64,000 nucleotides of DNA. Source: SMWC01 sp045561055. Lineage in GTDB: Bacteria; Pseudomonadota; Gammaproteobacteria; Steroidobacterales; Rariloculaceae. The DNA is taken from contig JBJKYL010000014.1 in NCBI GenBank assembly GCA_045561055.1, forward strand, positions 62,001 through 126,000. Reading direction: 5' to 3'. The notes below the pieces were generated by a model. It was not told the origin of the DNA and ran no database searches. It worked only from the letters and a program-made list of their open reading frames with translations. A program made the position numbers and the translations under genes. Shown piece after piece: positions 1 through 8,401 of the stretch. How positions within the stretch are numbered: position 1 is the stretch's first letter; each line of letters begins with the position of its first letter.

Positions 1-202
1 TTGTGGAGGAATCGCGCAGTATCCTCTCCTTCGAGTCGAATGAAGCCGACTTTACTCAAAGGGCATAAGGATGGACTGCTACTAGATGTCGGTTGCATCG
101 GTGGCTATTGTTCTCGGTAATCTAATTTGCGCATAGGATACCGTGTTGTGCCAAGATCGGGCTAGGGTGCGTAAGTTGGTAAATTCTGGCAAACTTACGC
201 GG

Positions 203-403
203 ATGGAAAATGTTAATAGCCTGCAGGCTGATGCCGGTCAAGCTTCACAGCCACGAGTGGTTGGTACCGAAGGAGGCACCCCGACGCGTGCGATAGAGCC
301 AGCGATTGATTCACCGAAACTAAGAGAGATAGGTGGGCCCAAGGGCATAGAACCAACTCGATTCGGTGATTGGGAGCGTGCCGGCCGTTGTATCGATTTT
401 TAG
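203..403 (+). CDS. SDHAF4-like succinate dehydrogenase assembly factor (DUF1674)
   Basis: This 66-residue protein ends in a segment with GGPKG, EPTRFGDWE and GRCIDF, which I recognise as the C-terminal signature of the DUF1674 / succinate dehydrogenase assembly factor 4 family. In eukaryotes SDHAF4 binds the flavinylated SdhA subunit before the complex assembles. The N-terminal half looks disordered, as is usual in the family. The gene ends 55 bases before sdhC on the same strand, which supports a complex II role. I chose the ATG at 203. A GTG at 143, preceded by AGGA at short spacing, would give 86 residues. Family assignment is good; function in this bacterium is inferred from homology and position. 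Confidence 0.75.
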   Translation: MENVNSLQADAGQASQPRVVGTEGGTPTRAIEPAIDSPKLREIGGPKGIEPTRFGDWERAGRCIDF

Positions 404-458
404 TAATGGCAAACCTTTTCGCTACTATTCCAAAACTACTCTAGGAAGGTTGAATATT

Positions 459-839
459 ATGGGCAGGGTCGAGCGACCTTTGTCGCCGCATTTGCAGGTC
501 TATCGACCTCAGATAACGAGCGTTCTATCTATCTTTCACCGTATGACGGGGGTCGCCTTGTCAGCAGGTGTAATCTTTCTCGTTTACTGGCTCGTTGCTC
601 TTTCTGCTGGCCCTGCTACGTATCAGCAGGCGATCTCGATTCTTGCTACGAGTTGGTTAAAATTTTGCTATGTGGGATGGAGTTTTTGTTTTTTTTATCA
701 TTTTGCCAACGGAATTAGGCACCTAGTCTGGGACGTCGGCATAGGATATGAAATAAATCAGATCAACGTTAGTGGCTGGCTGGTTCTCGTAGTTTCTTTA
801 GTTGCGACGGCGGTATTCTCGTTTTCAACGATTTTCTAG
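459..839 (+). CDS. sdhC: Succinate dehydrogenase cytochrome b556 subunit SdhC
   Basis: Membrane anchor of complex II; with SdhD it binds heme b and ubiquinone in the inner membrane. The 126-residue product has three hydrophobic segments (about 30-52, 65-85, 105-126). It has the family N-terminus RPLSPHLQVY, the S-x-x-H-R quinone-site motif (Ser24, His27, Arg28), and the GIRHLVWD motif with the expected heme-ligand histidine at His82. The frame is open further upstream, but the ATG at 459 has an AGGAAGG ribosome site 9 bases before it and matches the family start. First gene of sdhCDAB, 11 bases from sdhD. Confidence 0.95.
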   Translation: MGRVERPLSPHLQVYRPQITSVLSIFHRMTGVALSAGVIFLVYWLVALSAGPATYQQAISILATSWLKFCYVGWSFCFFYHFANGIRHLVWDVGIGYEINQINVSGWLVLVVSLVATAVFSFSTIF

Positions 840-850
840 AGGAGTAATTA

Positions 851-1237
851 ATGAGTCTTGTTACGCCACTGAGTCGCGTACTTGGACTTGGTTCTGCGAA
901 AGATGGAGTCCAGCACTGGTGGGTTCAACGGCTATCTGCAGTCGCGCTTGCGTTCCTCGGGCTGTGGCTGATATTTGCGTTTGTGGGGCTTGAAGATCTC
1001 AGTTATGCGACTGTTGTGGGTTGGATACGGTCACCTCTCAATAGCATTCTGATGATTCTTACTCTTTCAACAATGGGATATCACTCGCAACTCGGCGTCC
1101 AGATGGTCATTGAGGATTATGTTCACGTGGCGACATTGAAAGTATCAGCTCTGATCCTGATGACTTTCGCGCACATCGGTATTGTCGTCGCTGGTGTCTT
1201 CGGCGTGCTTAAAATTTCTTTCGGGGTGCCGGGATGA
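851..1237 (+). CDS. sdhD: Succinate dehydrogenase membrane anchor subunit SdhD
   Basis: Second membrane anchor of complex II, 128 residues with three transmembrane segments. The GYHSQLGVQ...IEDYVH region holds the probable heme ligand His78 and the quinone-site pair Asp89-Tyr90. A GAGGAG ribosome site lies just before the ATG. The gene overlaps the sdhA start by 4 bases (ATGA), the usual translational coupling in this operon. Confidence 0.95.
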   Translation: MSLVTPLSRVLGLGSAKDGVQHWWVQRLSAVALAFLGLWLIFAFVGLEDLSYATVVGWIRSPLNSILMILTLSTMGYHSQLGVQMVIEDYVHVATLKVSALILMTFAHIGIVVAGVFGVLKISFGVPG

Positions 1238-3022
1238 ATTCAGATTACGAATTTGTAGATCACAGTTACGATGTAGTCGTTATTGGTGCAGGCGGTGCGG
1301 GTTTGAGAGCGACGCTTGGTCTAGCCGAACAGGGGCTTTCCACATCCTGCATAACCAAAGTTTTCCCTACCCGTAGCCATACTGTTGCGGCACAAGGCGG
1401 TATTAGCGCTGCTTTGGGTAATATGGGTGAGGATGACTGGCGCTGGCACATGTATGACACGGTTAAAGGTTCCGACTGGCTCGGTGATCAGGACGCGATT
1501 GCTTATATGTGTAAGGTTGCGCCCGCGTCAGTTTTAGAGTTAGAACATTACGGTGTACCGTTCTCGCGTACTGAAGATGGGCGGATCTATCAACGTCCAT
1601 TTGGAGGAATGACGACACGCTTTGGCGAAGGAACAGCTCAACGGACCTGCGCGGCGGCCGATCGTACCGGTCACGCAATGCTTCATACTCTGTACCAACA
1701 ATCTTTGAAGCACGATGCTGAATTCTTTATCGAGTATTTCGCGATCGATCTTATTATGGAGAACGGTGAGTGCCGCGGTGTCGTCGCGCTCGATCTGGCT
1801 GAAGGACGTCTGCATCGATTTCGAAGCCAATCAGTAATTCTTGCAACCGGTGGATACGGCCGGGCGTATTTTTCTTGTACGTCGGCACATATTTGTACTG
1901 GTGATGGTAATGCGATGGCGTTGCGTGCTGGTTTGCCATTACAGGATTTGGAGTTTGTGCAATTTCATCCGACTGGTATCTATGGTCCTGGGATGTTGAT
2001 TACGGAAGGTTCGCGCGGTGAGGGTGGTTATCTGACAAATTCTGAGGGGGAACGCTTTATGGAGCGCTATGCCCCGAATGCCAAAGATCTAGCATCGCGT
2101 GATGTTGTAAGCCGGTCGATTCACGATGGAAATTCGTGAGGGCCGTGGTGTCGGTGAAGAGAAGGATCATGTTCATTTGCATCTGGAGCATCTAGGTGCA
2201 GAAGTCATCCAGGAACGCTTACCGGGAATTGCTGAGACTGCCAAGATTTTTGCTAACGTTGATATCAATAAAGACCCGATTCCCGTATTGCCGACAGTCC
2301 ATTACAACATGGGTGGGGTGCCGACGAACTACCATGGTGAAGTTATCACGACGAATGCCGCCGGCGAAGAACAAATAGTTCCCGGGCTCATGGCTGTCGG
2401 CGAGGCAGGTTGCGTTTCCGTTCATGGTGCTAACCGGCTTGGATCTAACTCACTGATTGATTTGGTTGTTTTTGGAAGAGCTGCTGCTATCCGTTGTGCC
2501 GAGCTTTATACGCCAGGTGCTACGCAACGGCCATTAGCCGACGACGCTGGTGCTGAGGCTATCGCCCGGGTGGATAGGCTCAGAAACGCGAACGGTAGTG
2601 AATCGACAGCTAAAATTCGGCTTGCAATGCAACGGACTATGCAAAATCACGCGGCAGTGTTTCGAACCGGCGAGTCTCTCCAGGAAGGAATCGACGCGCT
2701 CGAGCCAATATTCGACTCGTTTGCTGACGTATGTGTCGCAGATCGGTCGTTGATCTGGAATACTGATCTTGTCGAGACGATTGAGCTCGAGAACTTGCTA
2801 TTGCAGGCGATGGGCACGATCAAGTCGGCGGCTCATCGAACTGAAAGCCGCGGTGCCCAGGCGCGTGAGGACTATCCCGATCGCGATGACGTTAATTGGC
2901 TGAAACATACGTTGGCATGGGTAAGTGAGGACGGGGATGTACGTTTTGGTGATCGGGTTGTTCAGATGGAAACGTTGACGAATGAAGTAGACTCGATCCC
3001 GCTAAAGGCGAGAACCTATTAG
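1234..3022 (+). pseudogene. sdhA: Succinate dehydrogenase flavoprotein subunit SdhA, frameshifted once
   Basis: Catalytic FAD subunit that oxidises succinate to fumarate. Residues 17-26 form the dinucleotide-binding IGAGGAG motif, and SHTVAAQGG carries His49, the covalent FAD attachment site. The second half carries HYNMGG, the NRLGSNSLIDL motif and a normal C-terminus. The gene is split: the first frame stops at 2139 and the second begins near 2126. Dropping one base around 2121-2124 gives S-I-T-M-E-I-R-E-G-R-G, the conserved family sequence, and one 595-residue protein of normal length. Everything else is intact and the gene sits in a complete operon, so a sequencing error or very recent mutation is more likely than decay. 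Confidence 0.9.
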
Positions 3023-3082
3023 GAGTGTTTTGCTTGTGTATTAAAATGTTAAATGAATTGAGTGAAAGACGAGTAATCAAGA

Positions 3083-3865
3083 ATGGCTAAATTTAGTCTT
3101 CCCAAGAATTCGAGGGTGATACGCGGGCAATCCTACCCGGCAGCCAATGGTGCTGAGAACGTTCGTAAGTTCGCTGTTTATCGCTATGATCCGACGTTGG
3201 ACGAAAATCCGAAACTCGATACCTATGAAGTTGATCTGGATTACTGTGGTCCGATGGTTTTGGATGCATTGATCAAGATCAAGAATGAGATTGATCCTAC
3301 ACTAACTTTTCGCCGTTCGTGTCGTGAAGGTATTTGCGGCTCTTGTGCTATGAATATCGATGGTACCAACGCGCTTGCCTGCCTCAGATCGATCGGAGAT
3401 GTGAAGGGCACCGTGAGGGTTTACCCACTGCCACATATGCCAGTCGTTAAGGATCTAGTTCCTGATTTAACTAATTTCTATGCGCAGTATGCATCTGTTA
3501 AACCCTGGCTCGAGGCTCGGACGCCGCCACCTCCGGATCGGGAGCGATTGCAGTCTAAGGATGATCAGGAAAAAATTAATGATCCTTCCGCGTGCATACT
3601 CTGCGCTTGTTGTTCTGCTGCGTGTCCGAGTTATTGGTGGAACTCCGACCGTTACCTAGGACCTGCAGCGCTGTTGCAGGCATATCGCTGGATCGTCGAT
3701 AGCAGAGATGAGATGACTGGTGAGCGGCTCGACGCTCTTGAAGACCCTTTTCGGCTTTATCGTTGCCACACGATTTTGAATTGTACGAGTGCCTGCCCGA
3801 AAGATTTAAATCCTGGTCGAGCGATAGGTGAGATAAAGAAACTCATGGCCGAGCGTCGGCACTAA
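3083..3865 (+). CDS. sdhB: Succinate dehydrogenase iron-sulfur subunit SdhB
   Basis: Electron-transfer subunit of complex II, 260 residues, carrying the three Fe-S clusters between the FAD and the quinone site. The N-terminal ferredoxin domain has the [2Fe-2S] ligands in CREGICGSC plus the later ALAC cysteine. The C-terminal domain has CILCACCSAACP and CHTILNCTSACPKDLNP for the [4Fe-4S] and [3Fe-4S] clusters. The gene starts 60 bases after sdhA and is followed within a few bases by sdhE. The N-terminus is about 20 residues longer than in E. coli, as in many relatives. Confidence 0.96.
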   Translation: MAKFSLPKNSRVIRGQSYPAANGAENVRKFAVYRYDPTLDENPKLDTYEVDLDYCGPMVLDALIKIKNEIDPTLTFRRSCREGICGSCAMNIDGTNALACLRSIGDVKGTVRVYPLPHMPVVKDLVPDLTNFYAQYASVKPWLEARTPPPPDRERLQSKDDQEKINDPSACILCACCSAACPSYWWNSDRYLGPAALLQAYRWIVDSRDEMTGERLDALEDPFRLYRCHTILNCTSACPKDLNPGRAIGEIKKLMAERRH

Positions 3866-3873
3866 CCTTGACG

Positions 3874-4119
3874 ATGAGCGACGACATAGCCAGGCTGCGA
3901 TGGCGTTGCCGTCGAGGAATGCGGGAGTTAGACGCTGTGCTTGTGGGTTTTCTGAAAAGTTCTTACGGAACCTTGAACGAAGAGGATAAGGTTCGCTTTG
4001 GAGCACTTCTAGAGCTTCCGGATCCGGACCTGCATGCTTATCTTGTTGGTAGATATGAAGTGACGGACTCGCCACTTGAATGTCTTCTCGGCCGAATTAG
4101 GGACGATTTTCATAGTTAG
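3874..4119 (+). CDS. sdhE: FAD assembly factor SdhE (SDHAF2 / CptB family)
   Basis: Small acidic protein (81 residues from this ATG) of the SdhE/YgfY/SDHAF2 family, which promotes covalent flavinylation of SdhA. The RGMRELD motif near residue 15 is the family hallmark and contains the residues that contact the flavoprotein. The later LPDPDLH...L segment is also typical. It begins 8 bases after the sdhB stop, which fits co-transcription. A TTG at 3868 is the only other nearby in-frame start. No strong ribosome site is visible, so translation may depend on coupling to sdhB. Confidence 0.88.
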   Translation: MSDDIARLRWRCRRGMRELDAVLVGFLKSSYGTLNEEDKVRFGALLELPDPDLHAYLVGRYEVTDSPLECLLGRIRDDFHS

Positions 4120-4147
4120 AATAGGCAACATAAGCGCTGATGAATTC

Positions 4148-4555
4148 GTGTCCGCGCGAGCCCGAATTCTCGCTGTCCACGCTGATGCGTTAGTAGACGT
4201 AGAGTTCATCGAAGCAGCCCGTTGCAAGGGTTGCGATGGTTCGTGTACCTGGTTCGCTGTGACGAAACCAAAAACGCTTAGGCTCCGAGTAGCGCATCCA
4301 CTTTCTGTGGGTCAGTTGGTAAAGGTAATGTTACCGTCGGGCGTTATTCTGGTTGCTGCTGCACTGGTCTACGGTTTGCCATGGGCGTTTCTATTGCTAG
4401 GAGCGCTCATCGGTGCATATATCGGTGGTAGCGATTTGAGCTGTTTCGTGGGCGCGGCCTCAGGATTTGCTGCGGCTTTGCTATTGATGCCAGCCTGGCA
4501 GTCCCGTCTAGAAATAGCGATAAGTAAGCGATTTCGTGTTGTGCTGGAATCTTGA
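4148..4555 (+). CDS. rseC: RseC/MucC-like membrane protein
   Basis: Matches the SoxR-reducing/RseC-MucC family: a short beta-rich N-terminus, a cysteine cluster (C-K-G-C-D-G-S-C), then two adjacent transmembrane helices separated by a short turn. In E. coli RseC is a positive modulator of sigma-E and part of the SoxR-reducing system. Here the usual partners rpoE, rseA and rseB are not adjacent: the gene lies directly after sdhE and before lepA. The start is uncertain. I chose GTG at 4148; a TTG at 4076 would add 24 residues and overlap sdhE. Family assignment is moderately secure; the cellular role here is unknown. Confidence 0.68.
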   Translation: MSARARILAVHADALVDVEFIEAARCKGCDGSCTWFAVTKPKTLRLRVAHPLSVGQLVKVMLPSGVILVAAALVYGLPWAFLLLGALIGAYIGGSDLSCFVGAASGFAAALLLMPAWQSRLEIAISKRFRVVLES

Positions 4556-4913
4556 CTATTCTGGATCTGTACAGTCTTTCAGGACGCGGTTTTGCAAAGA
4601 GATGACTAAAGTGTTCGCCTCCGTCGTTCGTGGACGGAAGTGTTAATTTAGCACCAGATCGATTGGTGTCCGCTGATACAGATCGCGTTAAGACGTCGGC
4701 TTTACGGCTGTAGTCAACGCCACAGTAGGCCATTATCAGCATTAGATAGGGCGGAATACTACCCCTATGCGCTTCCATAGGTACATCCAGGTACAATGCC
4801 GGATTGAAAAAGAGCGCTTCTCCCGACGGTGATTGCTGCCGTTGTCCTTGGCGCATACTCAACGTTACTTATGTCGCGCACTTGCGGCATTGGGCATTCT
4901 TGCTCTTAGCTCG
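4556..4913 (+). other. Gene-poor spacer before lepA (where mucD lies in Pseudomonas)
   Basis: I see no convincing gene in this 358-base stretch. In Pseudomonas a mucD/degP protease gene lies between mucC and lepA, but no recognisable protease fragment remains here in any frame. A small perfect inverted repeat (TCCGTC at 4620-4625, GACGGA at 4633-4638) could form a weak hairpin just after rseC. A minus-strand frame covering most of the stretch gives no recognisable protein and also runs into rseC. The lepA promoter presumably lies here. Confidence 0.5.
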
Positions 4914-6707
4914 ATGAACCGGATCAGAAATTTTTCTATCATTGCTCATATTGACCATGGAAAGTCGACGCTTGCCGATCGATTGATCCAGCTCTGTGGT
5001 GGGCTGACCGACCGGGAGATGGAAGATCAAGTGCTCGATTCTATGGATTTGGAACGAGAGCGGGGAATAACGATTAAGGCGCAGAGTGTGTCGCTGAATT
5101 ATACGTCGCATGACGGGCAAGAATATCAACTAAACCTAATCGATACGCCAGGGCATGTCGATTTTCAGTATGAGGTATCGCGCTCGCTAGCTGCCTGCGA
5201 AGGTGCGCTACTCGTAGTCGATGCTGCTCAGGGAGTGGAGGCGCAGAGTGTAGCGAATTGTTACACAGCGATTGAGCAGGGCTTAGATGTCGTTCCGGTT
5301 TTGAACAAAATAGATCTTCCTGCTGCAGATCCTGATCGAGTCAGACAGGAGATCGAGGAGATCATAGGAATAGAGGCTTACGACGCTACCAAAATCAGCG
5401 CGAAGACCGGTGTCGGTATCGAAGATCTACTCGAAAATTTGATTGCAAGGATACCGCCGCCAAGTGGTCAGGTTGACGCCCCACTCCAGGCTTTGATCAT
5501 CGACTCATGGTTCGATAGTTATGTTGGCGTCGTGTCCTTGGTTAAAGTTGTAAACGGAACGCTCCAGAGCGGTGGGCGTATTGAGATTGTCTCGACCGGG
5601 AGGCGTCATTCGGCTGATCGGTTGGGTGTTTTTACTCCGAAGATGAGCGATCGCAATTGCCTTAGCGCAGGTGAGGTCGGTTACGTGATTGCCGGTATAA
5701 AGGAGATCAACGGTGCTCCGGTTGGTGACACAATTCGTGAAGTAGGGGCTTCGGACACATTGCCGCTTCCGGGGTTCAAGCATGTCCAACCGAGGGTATT
5801 TGCAGGGCTGTTTCCTATAAAATCTGACGACTTTGAGGGGTTCCGAGAAGCGCTGGAAAAGCTTAGGCTTAACGACGCCGCTTTGCACTTCGAGCCTGAA
5901 AGCAGTGCGGCGCTAGGTTTCGGCTTTCGATGTGGTTTTCTCGGAATGTTACACCTGGAGATTGTGCAAGAACGGCTCGAACGAGAATACGCTCTGGAGC
6001 TGATTTCGACGGCGCCCACTGTGATCTATGAACTTCAAATTGCGGATGGTGAGATACTAAAGATCGAGAATCCAGCGCAGCTTCCTGAGCCAAACCAGAT
6101 AGAGGAAATTCGGGAGCCGATAATTCTCGCTACGCTGTTAATTCCGCCGGAATATATAGGTTCTGTCATTAAGCTTTGCGTTGAGAAGCGCGGGGTACAG
6201 AAGCGGCTACAATATTTGGGCAACCAGGTTTCGATCGATTATGAGCTACCGTTGGCGGAAGTGGTTCTGGATTTCTTCGATCGCTTGAAATCTGTAAGTC
6301 GTGGTTATGCTTCGTTCGATTATCATTTCATTCGGTTCGAGCCCGCAAAACTTGTCCGTCTCGATATATTGATTAATAAGGAGCGAGTCGACGCGATGTC
6401 CATTATTGTGCATCGGGACTTTGCCGACCGCCGCGGTCGGCAGCTCGTTGAAACGCTACGCGACGTTATTCCCCGACAGATGTTCGAAATTGCTATCCAG
6501 GCTGCGATTGGCTCTAAGGTTATCGCTCGTACTACCGTTAAGGCCCTAAGGAAGGATGTTACTGCCAAATTATATGGTGGGGATGTCACCCGAAAGCGTA
6601 AGCTTCTGGAGAAGCAGAAAGCGGGGAAACGTAGGATGAAACAGCTCGGTGCGGTTGAAATACCTCAGGAAGCTTTCCTAGCTGTGTTGCAGGGTAATGG
6701 AAAATGA
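4914..6707 (+). CDS. lepA: Elongation factor 4 (LepA), ribosome back-translocase GTPase
   Basis: Translational GTPase of 597 residues, standard length. It begins M-N-R-I-R-N-F-S-I-I-A-H-I-D-H-G-K-S-T, with the G1 P-loop at residues 11-18, then RGITIK (switch I region), DTPGH (G3) and NKIDLP (G4). The EF-G-like domains and the LepA-specific basic C-terminal domain (GGDVTRKRKLLEKQK) follow. The frame is open from 4833, but the ATG at 4914 matches the family N-terminus exactly. It overlaps lepB by 11 bases, the usual lepA-lepB arrangement. Confidence 0.97.
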   Translation: MNRIRNFSIIAHIDHGKSTLADRLIQLCGGLTDREMEDQVLDSMDLERERGITIKAQSVSLNYTSHDGQEYQLNLIDTPGHVDFQYEVSRSLAACEGALLVVDAAQGVEAQSVANCYTAIEQGLDVVPVLNKIDLPAADPDRVRQEIEEIIGIEAYDATKISAKTGVGIEDLLENLIARIPPPSGQVDAPLQALIIDSWFDSYVGVVSLVKVVNGTLQSGGRIEIVSTGRRHSADRLGVFTPKMSDRNCLSAGEVGYVIAGIKEINGAPVGDTIREVGASDTLPLPGFKHVQPRVFAGLFPIKSDDFEGFREALEKLRLNDAALHFEPESSAALGFGFRCGFLGMLHLEIVQERLEREYALELISTAPTVIYELQIADGEILKIENPAQLPEPNQIEEIREPIILATLLIPPEYIGSVIKLCVEKRGVQKRLQYLGNQVSIDYELPLAEVVLDFFDRLKSVSRGYASFDYHFIRFEPAKLVRLDILINKERVDAMSIIVHRDFADRRGRQLVETLRDVIPRQMFEIAIQAAIGSKVIARTTVKALRKDVTAKLYGGDVTRKRKLLEKQKAGKRRMKQLGAVEIPQEAFLAVLQGNGK

Positions 6708-7533
6708 CGAATACTCCGCCGATTCGGCTCCTGGACTAAGGAATATTGCCTTGGATTTTGCTCTTATATTAGTTATCGCAACCGCCCTAACGGGCTTGAT
6801 TTGGGTTTTAGATGCGCTTTTCCTTATGCGGCGTAGGCAGGCGCGTTCAGTTCAGGGAGGTTCGCTCGGTCGCGAGCCTATTTTGGTTGAATACGCCCGT
6901 TCGTTTTTCCCGATTCTATTACTTGTGCTACTACTCAGGTCCTTTCTTTTTGAGCCCTTTAGAATTCCGTCCGGGTCTATGATGCCGACACTATTGGACG
7001 GTGATTTTATTTTTGTTAACAAATTCGCGTATGGTCTACGTTTGCCGGTTTTAAATACCAAGATATTGGAGATTGGTGACCCTTCTCGCGGTGACGTTGT
7101 TGTCTTTAAGCTGCCTTCTGATCCTCGGGTTAACTACATTAAGCGCCTTGTCGGTCTTCCTGGTGATATAGTGACCTACACACAGGGTAGCAAACGGCTA
7201 CAAATCAACGGCGAAGCGATTTCTTTGGATCTGCTAGGCGCGTATGAAGGAAATTCGGGGCTACAATTGGCTCGAGAGGGACTCGGCGACGGAGATCATT
7301 TATTGCTTCTAACGCGTGATAGGCTTAGTCCTGGTGGTACCTATGCAGTTCCGGAAGGGCACTATTTCATGATGGGTGATAATCGTGACAATAGTAGAGA
7401 TAGCCGCTTCGAGGGCGTTAGTTTTATTCCTGAAGAACTCCTGGTCGGAAGAGCTGTGCGCATCTGGATGAATTGGCGTTGGCCCTCCGAAGGGGGACCG
7501 TTATGGAATCGTATTGGTGATCGGATCGATTAG
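6697..7533 (+). CDS. lepB: Signal peptidase I (LepB)
   Basis: Inner-membrane protease that removes signal peptides from exported proteins. The 278-residue product has two N-terminal transmembrane segments (about 18-44 and 68-84). Then comes box B, PSGSM, with nucleophile Ser94; box D, YIKRLVGLPGD, with general-base Lys149; and box E, GDNRDNSRDSR. The periplasmic domain is of normal length. The start overlaps lepA by 11 bases. Confidence 0.95.
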   Translation: MENDEYSADSAPGLRNIALDFALILVIATALTGLIWVLDALFLMRRRQARSVQGGSLGREPILVEYARSFFPILLLVLLLRSFLFEPFRIPSGSMMPTLLDGDFIFVNKFAYGLRLPVLNTKILEIGDPSRGDVVVFKLPSDPRVNYIKRLVGLPGDIVTYTQGSKRLQINGEAISLDLLGAYEGNSGLQLAREGLGDGDHLLLLTRDRLSPGGTYAVPEGHYFMMGDNRDNSRDSRFEGVSFIPEELLVGRAVRIWMNWRWPSEGGPLWNRIGDRID

Positions 7534-7535
7534 GA

Positions 7536-7721
7536 AAAATTGGTTACAGGGATCAGGTAGATATAAGTATTATTGCGACCGGACTTCGTCCCGATGCTGT
7601 CAGAACTCTTTTCGGTGACATGTTCTACAGTGAGCGGGTTTGGTCTCACAATAAAATGCGATACATAGACAATATCCGGCCTTTAGTTGCTATAGATGAA
7701 GCGATTGGGATTCGTCGGTGA
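7536..7721 (+). CDS. Possible small or truncated ORF between lepB and rnc
   Basis: An open frame runs from just after the lepB stop to a TGA at 7719-7721 that overlaps the GTG start of rnc (GTGA), the typical layout of coupled genes. It reads about 60 codons, ending ...YIDNIRPLVAIDEAIGIRR. No ATG, GTG or TTG opens it near lepB; the first in-frame ATG is at 7620. In Pseudomonas and relatives a DUF4845 gene occupies this slot. The tail only vaguely recalls that family, so a degraded DUF4845 remnant is a guess. Confidence 0.3.
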   Translation, partial: KIGYRDQVDISIIATGLRPDAVRTLFGDMFYSERVWSHNKMRYIDNIRPLVAIDEAIGIRR

Positions 7722-8401
7722 CTGGTCGGTGCCGATGGGCCGAGCAGTATTTGGGATATCGTTTTCACGATCCTGCGCTTCTTGAGCAAGCGCTCACCCA
7801 TCGGAGCGCATCCGCATGCAATAATGAGAGGCTTGAGTTTCTTGGTGATGCCTTACTGAGCTTCGTTGTTGCGCGGGAACTCTACGATAGAAACCCCGCG
7901 GAGCAGGAGGGAAACCTGAGTCGGTTGCGTTCGTCGCTTGTCAAAGGAGTGACGCTAGCAGAAATTGGTCGAGAGATTGAGGTGGCGCCGCAAATTATCC
8001 TTGGGCAGGGCGAACATGGCACCGGTGGTGCGCGGCGAGATTCCATATTAGCAAACGTTGTGGAGGCGGTCCTGGGATCGGTTTTGCTTGACGGTGGCTT
8101 CGAAGCTGCCGGCGCACTTGTGATCAGGCTCTTTTCCGATAGGTTCGAGCAACTCCCCGACGCGAACAGTCTTAAGGATGCGAAAACTAAACTTCAGGAA
8201 TGGATCCAGGCACGGGGGCTTGTGCTTCCTGTTTACAAGGTAAAATCCGTTTCGGGGGCGCCACATCGGCAATCGTTTGTCGTCGTTTGTGATGTTAAGG
8301 ACGTTTCTTCGACAGTAGAAGGCCGGGGACAAAGCCGTCGACAGGCGGAGCAGAATGCAGCCGAACAGATGTTATCGAAACTAGACAGTGACGACAGGTA
8401 A
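7718..8401 (+). CDS. rnc: Ribonuclease III
   Basis: Double-strand-specific endoribonuclease for rRNA and mRNA processing, 227 residues. The signature ERLEFLGDA is at 37-45 (Glu40, Asp44), followed by the N-S-R-L-x-S-S-L-V helix and a C-terminal double-stranded RNA-binding domain (about 154-223). The second metal-binding motif reads S-I-L-A-N-V-V-E-A (109-117): Glu116 is kept, but Asn113 occupies the place of E. coli Asp114. It starts with GTG overlapping the small upstream frame by 4 bases and overlaps era by 14. Confidence 0.94.
   Translation: MTGRCRWAEQYLGYRFHDPALLEQALTHRSASACNNERLEFLGDALLSFVVARELYDRNPAEQEGNLSRLRSSLVKGVTLAEIGREIEVAPQIILGQGEHGTGGARRDSILANVVEAVLGSVLLDGGFEAAGALVIRLFSDRFEQLPDANSLKDAKTKLQEWIQARGLVLPVYKVKSVSGAPHRQSFVVVCDVKDVSSTVEGRGQSRRQAEQNAAEQMLSKLDSDDR

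Noticed and set aside
4407..4862. Minus-strand frame of 151 codons across the rseC end and lepA leader
   Set aside because: Overlaps rseC in antisense, shows no recognisable domain and no ribosome site; likely chance.
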